Positions 1 to 11,215 of a stretch of 64,000 bases of DNA are shown here, piece by piece. The DNA comes from Galerina marginata (lineage: Eukaryota > Basidiomycota > Agaricomycetes > Agaricales > Galerinaceae): assembly GCA_023014335.1 (NCBI GenBank), contig JAECYW010000013.1, positions 930,001 through 994,000 on the forward strand, given 5' to 3'. Under the pieces are notes generated by a model that saw nothing but the letters and a program-made list of their open reading frames with translations, was not told the origin of the DNA and made no database searches. The position numbers and the translations under genes were made by a program. The first letter of the stretch is position 1; every line of letters starts with the position of its first letter.

Positions 1-623
1 TATCCTACATACCTTCCATTTTCAATGATAGTTATTTTGTCAGACAATGAAATGGCATTTCCTTCGTCGTCAATCGGAAACGTGAACTGGCTCTGGCCCC
101 AGGTTAAAGTAGTCGAGACTCGAGAACAGTGTGGCTGAAGGTACTACAGGTATATAATATTTTAAATGAAGTCGGTACTGTGTGGTAGCCATGATCCTAT
201 GAAAAACCAGAACCTTTCGCGATTGAACATGGTTATAATTATCTCTTCGCCCCACCTAACGGTGCGTCAAGTACTTTGAAATGCTCACAGACATATCATA
301 CATACATACAATTTTTCTGCAACTGGTCACCGGTACATCCTTTTGCCCTGGGCCTACACGAACACCTCAACTAAACCAACTCTGTATGGGAAGTAGCCAT
401 ACTCTACGCTGCCACTTATCAGAGGTGATAAAGGCGACAGGACACCTAATTCAAGTTGCGGATGATTGTCTGTCAATGGTAAATGGTTCTCTTCTTGATA
501 CTGAAGGAAAATGAAGGAAGAAGTATATTATGCATGTGGCCACGGGTGGATAAATAAACAGAAATAGGAGAACAGAGCACAGGTCCATAGTTGCGTTCAC
601 GTTTGACCACCCAAACCCGTGAA
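1..623. other. Left flank, no gene seen
   Basis: Only short open frames occur on either strand and none resembles a family I know. The right end is the 3' flank of the cystathionine beta-synthase gene, so its 3' untranslated region and polyadenylation signals should lie here. I see no repeat or RNA gene. Confidence 0.5.
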
Positions 624-2265
624 TTAATGAGAAGCAGGCGTAGGGCTCGGAAGTCCAGTTTGGCTCTCCTTATGGGCAAATTCGGTCGCTATCTCATGGG
701 TCGAAGTTGTTTTCGAAGAACTATTGTTCAAGGCCTTCGGCTGATCCTTCTTCTGCAATATCTGCGCGATCGCACCAGCAAGTGGAGATGGTTCAGCCTC
801 CATTGCGATCTTTAAGAACCATGGTTTGCTCATATAGTTTCTAATTCTAAGGAGAATAATCAGCACGATGGAACTGACATACGCAACATAGAGACTCACC
901 CATCAGGGAGCATAACAACAACGTTCTTTCCAGGTGTATTTGCGATGAGTTTCCCTTCGTCACTCTTCAACCACCGGAGGGCACCAGCAAGCGAACTACC
1001 ACTGCTACCGCCAACGAGAAGTCCTTCACTTCTCATCAGCAATCGCACCGACGCAAATGACTCCTCGTCGCCTGACTTCAGCCACAGGTCGACATCAGGA
1101 CGGCTGAGAACATCTGGAATGAAGTCGTAGCCTATTCCTTCGACGATATATTGCTCTCCGTTGTGCCTTGTGTTTAAGCTTTCGGGTAGAGCAAGAACAC
1201 TTCCTTCCTAAATCATGGAGGGGGTCGTCAGAAAAAATTGGAAGCAAATGCAGAAGAAAATCATACAGGGTCGACGCCAATCACGACGCATTCTGGGTTG
1301 TGCGACTTCTTAATTGCACGTGAGATACCGGTAACAGTACCTCCTGTGCCTGCACCCGCTACCATGACGTCAACCTTTTGCGAGGAAGGCTTTGCTGACG
1401 TCGAAGGTGTTGACACAACTGCCTCAATAATTTCTGGGCCAGTGGTGTATTCATGCGCCAGAGGGTTATTCACCTACACATTGGGATTCAGTGATCGTGC
1501 ATGCGGAAAGTGGGGAAACAAGCGTACATTTCGATATTGGTCCAAAATGATACCATGGGGAATTTCACGCTGCAGCCGGTTGGCCACTCCTGCGATCGTT
1601 AAGGAATTCAGCCACGAGAGTGCCAATGCGACGAGTATGGGCTCTACCTATATGACTTTCAGGAGAGTCCCAAGCCGCTTCAGTCGGCGTGCGGATAACC
1701 TCTGCTCCAAGCGCACGAAGAAGAGCCTCTTTCTCCTGTATAAGATAAGATTTTTGAGAACATGAAACTATCGAAGGAGGCACAAACGCACCAGAGACAT
1801 CTTGTTGGGCAGGGTTATGACTACTGAATAACCCTTATCTATAGTATTCAGTATATTTCCTTGACAAATCTATGGTAGTTTTACCTTGATAGCACAGGCC
1901 ATCGCCAATCCAATACCTAGGCCACAGTTTAAGCAACGTGGCTGAGGGCAAGAGAGGACCGCACATACCAGTATTACCAGACGTAGGCTCGATGACTACG
2001 CTCTTTCCAGGAATCAATTTCCCCTCCTTCTCAGCAGCCTCAACCATCGCCTTTGCGATTCTATCCTTCACAGATCCACCTGCAGACATAAACTCGACTT
2101 TTCCCACTGAAAATAAATCATGATTAAAATTTCATACAAAAACTTTCAGATGGTCGGCTTACAGAGATTGCATTTGAGGTCATTCGCTTGAGCAATCTTA
2201 TCGAGGCGGATAAGAGGAGTATGCCCAACACCGCCAAGGGCATTATCGAGTATTTGGGAAGGCAT
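624..2265 (-). CDS. CYS4: Cystathionine beta-synthase
   Basis: PLP enzyme that condenses serine with homocysteine to cystathionine, the first step of reverse transsulfuration in the cytosol. The start ATG at 2265 opens a product of about 400 residues spread over many short exons. In order I see the N-terminal [11 protein letters not shown] motif, the PLP-lysine motif GGSVKDRI (about residue 46), the substrate loop [18 protein letters not shown], the phosphate-binding [17 protein letters not shown], and GGSSGSS near the PLP ring nitrogen. EGIGYDFIP and the DSPESHIG segment favour cystathionine beta-synthase over cysteine synthase. There is no N-terminal haem segment, as in yeast. Unlike the yeast and human enzymes, the protein stops soon after the catalytic core with a Ser/Pro/Thr-rich tail, so the C-terminal pair of CBS (Bateman) regulatory domains is absent; nothing downstream to position 1 restores it. 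Inferred donors fit GT and acceptors AG. Confidence 0.93.
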
Positions 2266-4642
2266 TGTGCTTCAGAGTAGGGGAGTGGTAGTGAAACTGA
2301 AGAGACCGTTCCAGGTGCCAATGCCATTGCCCGAGGCGCTCGGCCGTGATGGGCTCCGCGCCGCCGAAGCGGACGGATCCTAGGCTTTCCACAAGTGTCC
2401 CTTGTCGTCGTATTTTTACGCCATATGTTCATGTCCTTGCACCACATTACTTTCTCAAGCCTTTATCGTTTTTCGGATCCACAATCCACCTTTTCTAAAT
2501 TTCTTGGATGCCGAAGCGCTGGAGAGTGAGATAGCGAAGAGTAATATTGTATGTGCACTTGTCAAACTCAGCCGCTGGCGGAAGCGACAACTTGGCGAAG
2601 GTTGGGCTGCGGAATTTTTTACATCTAGCAGGCACTTTACAATTGCTGCATCTAACAAGATCTATGTAGCACATAGTTTGTCTTCTATATGCCTCGACAA
2701 GAAGTATTCCCAACGATCAAACAACGACTGTAGGCCTGAGAGCCTGAAAGGGTTCTTCAGGCTACAAATTGGCCCTCCATCCACACGTCATACCAAATTT
2801 AAATTGGATTGTGAAGTCCCTTTGATGCTTCAGACCTCGCCTTCAAGATCTCTTGGCTTTAATGTCATCATCGCCGCCTTGTCGATATTACTATCGCCGG
2901 GACCACTCCTTACTCCAACATCTAGGAGGACGCTCATAGCTGATTTACTGCTGACACAGTAATCAAATTCCAAAAGACGAAACCATCCACCACTGCTCTG
3001 GCCGGGAGAACCGCCTTTGGTTATGAAGGTGCCGTGGAGCATCTTGCGAAACCTTCCTGTGATTCTCAAGGAATCTTATTATATATTTAACGCGAACATT
3101 GCTATCAACCTTTCTCCGCTTCTTGGGCTGTCCCGGGACCGCCTACCCCGAATACTAAACACAGACGATAAGTCTAATAAATTCCAAAATATCTTCACAT
3201 ATCTCAGTCTCGAGAATCCCTTTGATTATCATCGGGTGAAGCATGGTTATCCTGACCACCATCACGGTTGATCTCCAACGACAGTGATCAAAACTCCGTC
3301 GAAGGTACTGTGGCCTTCGAGGAATCACTGTTGAACCAGTGACATGCACTTGCCCACCTGGTACTAAGTATGACCTCCAGTAACCTTGCGTAGGTGGGAA
3401 TCTGGCGCACGGGCTTTGGCAGGTTGCAGACATCCATGCTTTTGTGCTACGATCTATCTGTCAGCTTACCCCTCTCTCTCTCTTGTACCCATGTTCTTCC
3501 TCGGCAGTCAGCACCACTATCTATCAGCACGATAAACTTGGGACCCACAACCCTTATTCAGAAATTCGAAGCCGACAACGCCGTCATGTCCTCTCGACTT
3601 ATGATGCAACATATCTATGGAGGTGATCCAGCAACCGCAAGATGCACGATGTCCAACCCAACAATCGATGTCTGTAGAGCTCCAACTTTCATTTGGACAA
3701 CCCGAGGATATTCGCTCGCTATTGCACCGCTTTCGAATCCGGTACCCTGTCCAGTGTCCGAGCGTCCCGAGGCGATTTTTATACTATCCGACGGTTGATT
3801 TCTTCATCCGCAAAAGTAACCTGGGATATGCTGCCGAACTGACCAGAACTTGCACCCGAGGTTAGTCGGTAGTCGTAACGGTCGGCACATTTTACTTGTT
3901 TCGCGAGTGTGAAAGAAGTTTTGAGTGAATTCCTTGGTACCATTGCAAACCTCAAGCCGGGTGGAACCGACCGGTACGATACTAAATACCTACCATTGTA
4001 CCTTGGAACCCACACCCGGTGGGCCTGCAGTGCTGGGTCTGACAACACGCGCAGCAGTTTCCCTTCGCAGGCAATAAAATGGAAGGAAGAGGTGCAGTGT
4101 AGTAAACCTTATATTATAAGCATTTACTTCGTAATTTATAAGTTCGCACGAGACTCAAGAGCAGGGAGTGTAGGCATCTTTAGGAGTCTTATTGTTAAGC
4201 TATATCGACACCGACGAGAATCGTGTGTGGCGCACTCATGATAATCAATCCAATATGCGGTAAACATCTCATGACCAAAACGCGAAGCGCTCGAAGTCCC
4301 ATCCCCTGATTCCTCGCCAAAGAAGGCGACATGGAGGCGCATCAGAGGCGCATCACGATCAAGGGTTGTCGAGGAGTTGTTTCATTATATCTATCATACT
4401 CAAGGAGCCGTGCAAGTAGATCAGGTCAGATCAAGGGCCATATAACACGGACCCGCGTCATTCCAAGGGCTTCAAAGGGATTCACTTCAAAGTAAATTAA
4501 ATAGCAAGCTAACACAAACTCGGTACGTAGCCCAATACAAATACATTTCTTGTCGTACATATACACCCCAAGAATCTTAAATCCCATTTTGAAGTTATCC
4601 TCAGGCGTTGAGTTCCATTCCGAAAGGCGGCTGTTCATTCAA
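2266..4642. other. Intergenic stretch, 2.4 kb, no supported gene
   Basis: Upstream of the cystathionine beta-synthase start and downstream of the DOPA dioxygenase stop. The longest frames (for example 2402-2962 on +, 3394-3798 on +) have no recognisable motif, poor starts and no consistent intron pattern. I looked for transposon termini, tRNA boxes and long direct repeats and saw none. It may hold decayed sequence or a gene too divergent to recognise. Confidence 0.5.
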
Positions 4643-5916
4643 TCACGTTCGATTGGCCTTGCTCACGATATTAGTATTCAGCGGCCACGGCCTGCCCATC
4701 CACGTCGCGGACTCCGTGTGGTCGCGGAATTCGTCGTCCGTATTGGGGTGGATGAGCACCCTGGTTGCCGTGCAGGTTCGGTGGCGGTTTCCGTTTTGGG
4801 CGATGGAAGGTGGTTTTTTCGACGTTCGAGAACATGGAAGACGGTGATCAGGGCGGGCGGCGGCGCGTGACGGGTCATGCGTCAGGATGAGAGGGTCGAG
4901 AGAGCCGTGCGGGTGCGGTTCCGAGAGTTTTGTAGGAAAGGGTCGAGGGGTGTTACGGAATATGAGGAATTCCAGTATTCGGTAAGACGGAGGGAAATAA
5001 CATGCAAAGAAGAAAATTAGAAACTGATCAATACGAATAATTCTGAAAAATCAGAACAGAAGAAAGAAGGGAGAATAGCGTGTGCGCGTGCGACTGAGTC
5101 ACCGAGGCCTCGGCGTTCGCGGTCAGACGGCTCAAAATAAAGTTTCAAGCCAAGTGAGATAGGATAGGAGACTCACGAGCACGGACCCCGATTAACGACG
5201 AGCCAGGAGAAAAAGGCGCCGGTCTCGTGGGGGGTGAACGTGTTTACTTCGAACATGGCGGTCGGGTGTGGTCCTGCGCGTGTTGAGATCAGGATTCAGA
5301 GAAGCGCGCGTGCGCGTGGATGCGCATCAGGATGCATCGGTACGTGTGGACGGAGGCATTTTGAGTTGGGTGTGGGTTTATAGACGACCAGTCAGCGTAT
5401 GTTTGGATAAAGTTTATTCGAAAAGAGACGAGGAGAGTCCAATTTTTTGTTTCTCCGGAGTTGAAGCTGCGTCTCAAGATGGATATAGAGGTTACTCACC
5501 CACAGGACGGTCCCAGAAACGGTAAATCCGAAGCTACATCGCGTTAAGTGGTGCTGTTATTCATCTTTCCATGTTTGAGAGAAATGAAAACCCACCTCTG
5601 GAAATTCTCTCCTGATTCGTTCATGTAGTTCTCTGGCAAACTTGGCTTCGGCCTCGTTGGCCGGCATATAATATACTGTAATAATGATTGATTAACGCCA
5701 AAGGCACGCTAATAAGCGCCTCTGGGCCGAGGTTGACTTACTGTGGAAATCAAAGCCGTTGTTGGAAGGAAGGATCGGGGGCAGGAATTGGTCATAGGCT
5801 AATGATTTGGTGGTTCCTGGCGGGTTGTAGAGGGACTTTCCATCTGGGTTGACATCGGTAGGGAGAGGCGGTAGGTTGTCAAAACCGTCGAGGGGAGATT
5901 TCCACTGAGTTGGCAT
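4643..5916 (-). CDS. DOPA 4,5-dioxygenase family protein
   Basis: Small cytosolic extradiol-type dioxygenase family (DOPA-dioxygenase, PF08883). The characterised fungal member opens the catechol ring of L-DOPA in betalain and muscaflavin pigment formation in Amanita. The inferred five-exon product is about 170 residues, the usual family size. Exon 1 (5916-5742) ends in the DFH of the first conserved motif. Exon 2 (5675-5596) gives IYYMPANEAEAKFA and LHERIRREFPE, then follow LRIYRFWDRPVG, PHPTAMFEVNTFTP, FFSWLVVNRGP, VLIHPNT and DHTESATWMG. The His residues of DFH, GPHP and VLIHPNT are in the positions expected for the family's metal and substrate site. The fourth intron would be about 400 nt, far longer than the others, so a small exon inside it could have been missed. 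Many agaricomycetes without betalains carry such genes, so the physiological substrate is unknown. Confidence 0.85.
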
Positions 5917-6510
5917 CGGGTAATTAATACTGGGCTGCGAGAAACTACATTGGGTTTATATACGTCGGGACCTACTGTCGTTTGGGGATGTTTCGCGCGT
6001 TTAGAGTACATAGTATCTCACTTGCTAATCAGCTTCCTCAGCAGAACGATGTCTCGAAATAACGCTGACCATAGGCTTATGTCATGTGCTGAGAATCGGG
6101 GAATGTGATCGGGACAGATTTGGACACGTCCTTTCCCAAAGGTATTTGGAGGGCGTGTGCGTCTGCAGCTGATGGCGCCATGGACGTTGAAATGACTGAC
6201 ATGTCAAGAGTGCGATCCGTGAATGGAGATGATCCCTGTGTTGGAGAGGTTATTCGGGTAGAGTGGATGCCCAAGAGGGAATTATACCGATTCATAACGA
6301 GCACGCCGAGGTGTCAGTGGTGGTGACAGGTGGTCGCAGCGATCAAAAGTGTGCTTGAAGGCGGGGACAGAGACAATGCAACAAGTGCGCGAGTGTGGGA
6401 AAGAGGGAAAAAGGAAGAATTGACAAGACTGATTGAAGGCCATTCCCCCCTTCTCACTAACAGCCTATTTCCTGAGCGCAGAGACCCCTAGCCCAGCGCT
6501 CAATTATTAC
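5917..6510. promoter_or_regulatory. Divergent intergenic region
   Basis: 594 bp separate the start of the DOPA-dioxygenase gene (-) from the start of the RING-PH-VWA gene (+), so promoters of both should lie here. No clear TATA box was identified. A + frame at 6105-6326 has no family resemblance and is not called. Confidence 0.5.
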
Positions 6511-9500
6511 ATGAAATCTGTGACATCCACGAACTCGTGGATTTTGAGATCCCATCAGCGCGACTCGCCTACTCCCCCTCTCACCCCCACCTACACTTCC
6601 CCCAGACTCGCCCCAAAGCCGCCCCCACCCGCTCCTTCCCCCTCCAGGGCTGCATTCAAGGCCGGATTCAACTCTGTATTCCGTAAATCCGGCAAGGCCC
6701 CGTCGATCAACTCCGCCTACTCCGCTTCCACCACCACCTCCTCCAGCGAAAACCACAGCACTCACCCGTACTCCTCCGTCCACATGGCCCCTCTCCCCGT
6801 CGTTTCCAGCCACAACGCCCCCGACGACGACGACGAGTGCCCAGTATGTCTCGAGCCCCTCAGTTTCAGCTTCAGACTCCCCGGCGAAAAACCACACATT
6901 GTTCCAGAGTGCGGGCATGCTCTGCATGAAGTCAGTTCAGATCTTATCTCACTTGAACCCTAGTTCACCCTCTCCCTAGGCCTGTTTCACTGCAGTCTAT
7001 GGCCCCCCGCCGAGTCAACAGGCTCGGACTATTCCTCGCAAAACCAACCTCGGTGTCTGCGGTGTGTGTCGACGACCCATGAAGGTTGGCGATGGCGATA
7101 GTGGAAAATCGAACAGTGCGTTATCTCATGTTTTGTTGCCGCATCATTGTTCTTATCCTCCTCACGATCAGAGCTCGCTGCTCTCACTGGCATGGGCGAT
7201 AGTCGTGCTGCCCCTCTCTACCCCGGCCGAGACACTCCCACCAGCCGCATCCGCCAGCCCACCCGTCCCTACGATCCCTCGGAAGACGACCCTCTCGAAC
7301 ATGGCGGCTCTCTCAAGTCCACCCCAATCCAGGACTACGCTCAGTATATCGTCGCGCCCTCCATCCAAGTTCGACCCGAATTTTCATCATTAACCAGAAC
7401 AAGCGATGCCAATCAACCGCTCACTTGCATCGTTGTTATTGAGCTGCCTGGTAAACGAGCCTCTGGCAGCGTACCTGGTCCCGTCATCTCCGATAATTAT
7501 GGCCGAAACGGTAATAATGGCCACAGCCACCTCAGACCCGATAGTGGCTCGGGTCACTCTAGCCCGCGTCCCGACCGTCAACAACGTCAGCAACGACAAA
7601 ACTACGAAGAAAACTCGCCTCGGGGCTACCAAAACCGCCAGCTCGCCACTCCTCAGAACGACCAATATGCCTCATCTTCCAATGGCCACGACTCGTCGAT
7701 CTATGGGCCAAACACCCTTATTCATTCTGAAGAGGATTCACCTTTTACCGCCATCACCGAGGACCTACGCAATCGCATCATAGATTGGAAAGGCCATCCG
7801 CTTTCGGATCTTGGGCCTCTACAGATGTATGATCTGCTCTCAGTCAGACGAGACGCTGCCATACGCGAATTCTACGTCTACTTGTTCAAAGAGGCCATCA
7901 TTTGCGTCGTCGAAGAAAAGAAACGCGGGATTGGACGCCTTTTGTCCAATGCTTCAGGTCTCACCGACAACGGAACCATTCCATCAATGTCTGGGCAGTC
8001 CAAGGGCGTACTGCGGCTCAAAGGAAGGATCTACGTGAGGCACATCAAGAACGTTACTGCATCCTCCGCGGCAGGGGAAATGAGCCTCACGATTGATATG
8101 GAAGATGAATTGGCTTCTTTCATTTTGATTTTCAAGGAACGAGCCTCGCTTGAGGCATGGCGGAACAATATCCAGGCGCTGGTGAATATGTTCCAGGCTC
8201 AGAATGGCAATACCCGCCAACCACAGGAGCCGCAACGACCACTCGATATGGAGGAATTTGGTGGCAGCGCCAAAGCCATGCGAATGCTCAGCGGCAGCAC
8301 GCAGACGACTGTCAGCACCGTTGACAGCCTGCTCAACGGCAACGGATCCTCGCGATCCACGATGTCGTCTTCAACGTCTCATGGGTCGATGATGGCACGC
8401 CAGCAAAACTCTAACAAGCTCGCCACGCTAGGCGAAGATGATGAGCTGAGCGCGTACGACTCGCCTACCAACTTGGTCACACCCCACACCTCCTCCGGGC
8501 CATCCAACTCACTTATGCCCCTGCCTCACCCGTCCATGGATTTAATTTTGGTTATCTCACTTCCACCGCCGACCGCTCTGCCGAGTACTGCTCAACTCAA
8601 GGTTCGGGTTATCAAAGCCACCCTGGATTTCCTCGTCGCTTCCCTCGGCCAGAAAGATCGTCTCAGTCTGGTCACTTTTGAAGTAGGCGTTGGTGGTCGG
8701 GTGCGGAAGTGCCCTTTCCTTAGTGTGGGCAAAGCCCAAAGCCGGCAGAGACTCGAGAAGTTTATCGACGAGGTCGGCGTGCGGCTTGATGAAGCGCAGG
8801 ATGAATTCTTGGTTCGAGGGTCGAAGGAAGAGAAAACTGACGTTGTCACAGCCGTAAATCATGGTAGGTTCCTGGTTTTTTGGCATGGAATATCTTTACT
8901 GACCTTTTCTCAGGTCTTGACGTCGTACTCCAACGAAAGGCACGCAATCCGGTGTCAGGCATGATCCTGGTTAGCGATGCCTCGGACAGCACTCGCCGTG
9001 CACAGATGGATCTCGTACTGGCACGAGCAGAGGCAGCGAACGTGCCGATCCATTCATTCGGCTATGGTCGCTCGCATGACCCGGCCTCGCTCTGGCTCAT
9101 GTCCAACCACACCAGCGGGACTTACACGTTCGTTAAGGACTGGTACGACCTGCGCGACTGCGTCGCGGGCTGCGTCGGTGGGATGATGTCCATCGGGCTG
9201 CTGAACATGAAGCTCCATCTGAAGATTGTCGACAGCCACCGGTTCAGGATCAGGAAGGTCTCTGGCGGGCCGCAGTCCATCCTCTCCGCGGACGGGCAGA
9301 ACGTCGATGTTGATGTGGGCGAGCTGCGGTATGGAGAGCGCAAGGAGATGCTTATTGAGCTAGAGCTGGATAATGCGGATCAGCAGAAGTTGGCACAGCA
9401 GAGACAGCAGCAGAATCGGTCAATGAATGCTACGGATCAGTTTGTGCATGCTATGGGCCTGGATGCGCTGGGTATTGACGATGCGCCTGACTTTGTGGAC

Positions 9501-10175
9501 GGCATGATGGATAGGATGATCGACGAGGTGCCCGTGGTCGAAGTGGACGGGTCGTTCTTCGACCCATCAGCTGGAAAGAATGTGTCGCGGCTGGCTCACC
9601 CCGTGCTGCTCACAGTGACCCTCCTGCCGATGTCCAACAACCCCCAACGGCCCCAGTCAACGGTGTCCGACCCCGTCATCGTGCGGCGACGAATGGAGCT
9701 GCTCGCCTCAGACATGATCACTAGGTCGCTCGTTTTGGTGTCGCGGCGCAATTTCCCACAGGCGCAGCGCATCATGGGCGAGACGAAGCGCATCCTGCAC
9801 ACAGTGCTGCAGAGCATCTCGCGGTCGCTCCCCGCGCCGAATGGGGACGGGAATAGGGCACGCAATAGGAAGGAGCTACTGACGCTCGGCACAGTGCGGG
9901 CGCTGCAGTCGATTTTGCAGGACCTGCAGCTACTGTCGGATGCGCTGGAGGATAATGTTGAGCTGTTTGCGCATGATCAGAGGAATTTCGGAGCTCAGCA
10001 GGTGTGTTTCAATTTTTTTTTGTACTTTAGTAAGGATTCTTATTTTTTCTAGGCTATGATTCTTCGAGATCAAAAGAGCTGGAGCGGAAGGAGTGCGACG
10101 GAACGATTGTTCTGGACGACGGATAACTCGATCGAGCTGGTCTCAAGAAGTACTGACTGGGTGGCACGCGAGTGA
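6511..10175 (+). CDS. Far1/Ste5-family MAP-kinase scaffold (RING-PH-VWA)
   Basis: Predicted scaffold of the pheromone MAP-kinase cascade, linking G-beta-gamma at the membrane to the kinases. The inferred product is about 1150 residues in five exons (6511-6930, 6980-7115, 7172-8863, 8914-10001, 10053-10175). A Pro/Ser-rich N-terminus is followed by a RING finger: CPVC, then CGHALHEAC across intron 1, then CGVCRRPM (about residues 110-185). A PH-like domain lies near residues 410-530 (MYDLLSVRRDAAIREFYVYLF to LEAWRNNIQALVNMF). A VWA-like domain starts with LILVISLP near residue 650 and continues through DRLSLVTFEV, GMILVSDASD and IHSFGYG. The MIDAS DxSxS motif is degenerate (VISLPPP), while SDASDS is retained later. 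This domain order is that of fungal Far1/Ste5 proteins. A general RING/VWA ubiquitin ligase is the alternative; the PH domain between them argues against it. The ATG at 6511 is the first good one in frame. Confidence 0.75.
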
Positions 10176-11215
10176 TTTTTTCCTCTGTTTCCTTTCTTCT
10201 TTTTGGCTCTTTTCTCTTTTTTTATGTCCCTTCTCCCTATTTTTATTCTACCTGACGACCATAACGTGCTTTCCCTATATCCATATCCCATCGCTCATCT
10301 TGACAAGGCAACCACCAACGGAGACACGCTCCTTTACCGTAGTGTACCATCACCCGCATACCACACCTCCATGTTATCGATTCCATACAACCTCGTTTTC
10401 TTGTGAAACCACCTGCAGGCATGCCCCTGCCCCCGCTGCCCGCCTACCTCCAACGGACTCGCCTCTCCTTCCTCATCTCAAATTATGGAATACATGCCTC
10501 TCCTTCCATTCTTTTCTTTCATATCGTTAACATTATATCCGTACCTCGCCCCGTACTTAATATCGACGCTTGCCGCCCGATTTTGGTAGCCCGCCGTCGC
10601 CGACACCTCGTTATCTTGTCTCTCCTTTTGTTTTTGGCTCTCCATCTCAATCTCATTATTTACTGGTGATTGTGTTGCCCCCGTCTCTCACTCAACTCTC
10701 ATTACATCTATCTCGTTTTTCCTTTGCGTTCATTCTCATTGTTGTATTGAGTTGATAAATTTTGAATTGCTTTTGCATTGTCTATGGCTAGTGACTTGAG
10801 TTTTAGCTTGACACCGTTGGAAGTCATCGCGACGGGTGCAAGTCATTGTCATTATTGTCAAACTCGGACAATGATCGGCGCGTTAATTGCGTCACGCACT
10901 TTAATTTTCTGCGTATTCTTGGACTACAGTCACTACACCTACATTGTCTTCCACGTATTCCCCTTCTTGCTCGTTATTCGGATAATAGCAAGAACTCAGT
11001 ATCCGTTTATCCCCGCTGTATGTACTTGGTCGCGCTGGACAATCCCCGTTGGCGCGCTTGTTGTCAATGTTGATGTCTTTCCCTGAGACAGATTACGTAA
11101 GGCTTATTCGTGGCAAAGCACGCTGTTGACCTGGCCGTTTCATTAACTCTCTTTTTCAACCCTCTCTATCCCGCAGCAGCCGTTGCAACAAAACTCACTC
11201 CTACCCCTCCCAGTC
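10176..11215. other. Pyrimidine-rich intergenic region
   Basis: 1.04 kb between the scaffold gene stop and the PMT4 start, both on +. The strand is strongly T/C-rich, which fits a long 3' untranslated region followed by the CT-rich promoter and leader usual upstream of basidiomycete genes. Open frames at 10093-10530 and 10778-11086 translate to hydrophobic or low-complexity sequence with no family resemblance. Confidence 0.5.

Noticed and set aside
6457..6927. 156-codon frame on -, Gly/Val-rich
   Set aside because: Antisense shadow of the Pro/Ser-rich first exon of the RING-PH-VWA gene; GC-rich low-complexity sequence keeps both strands open.
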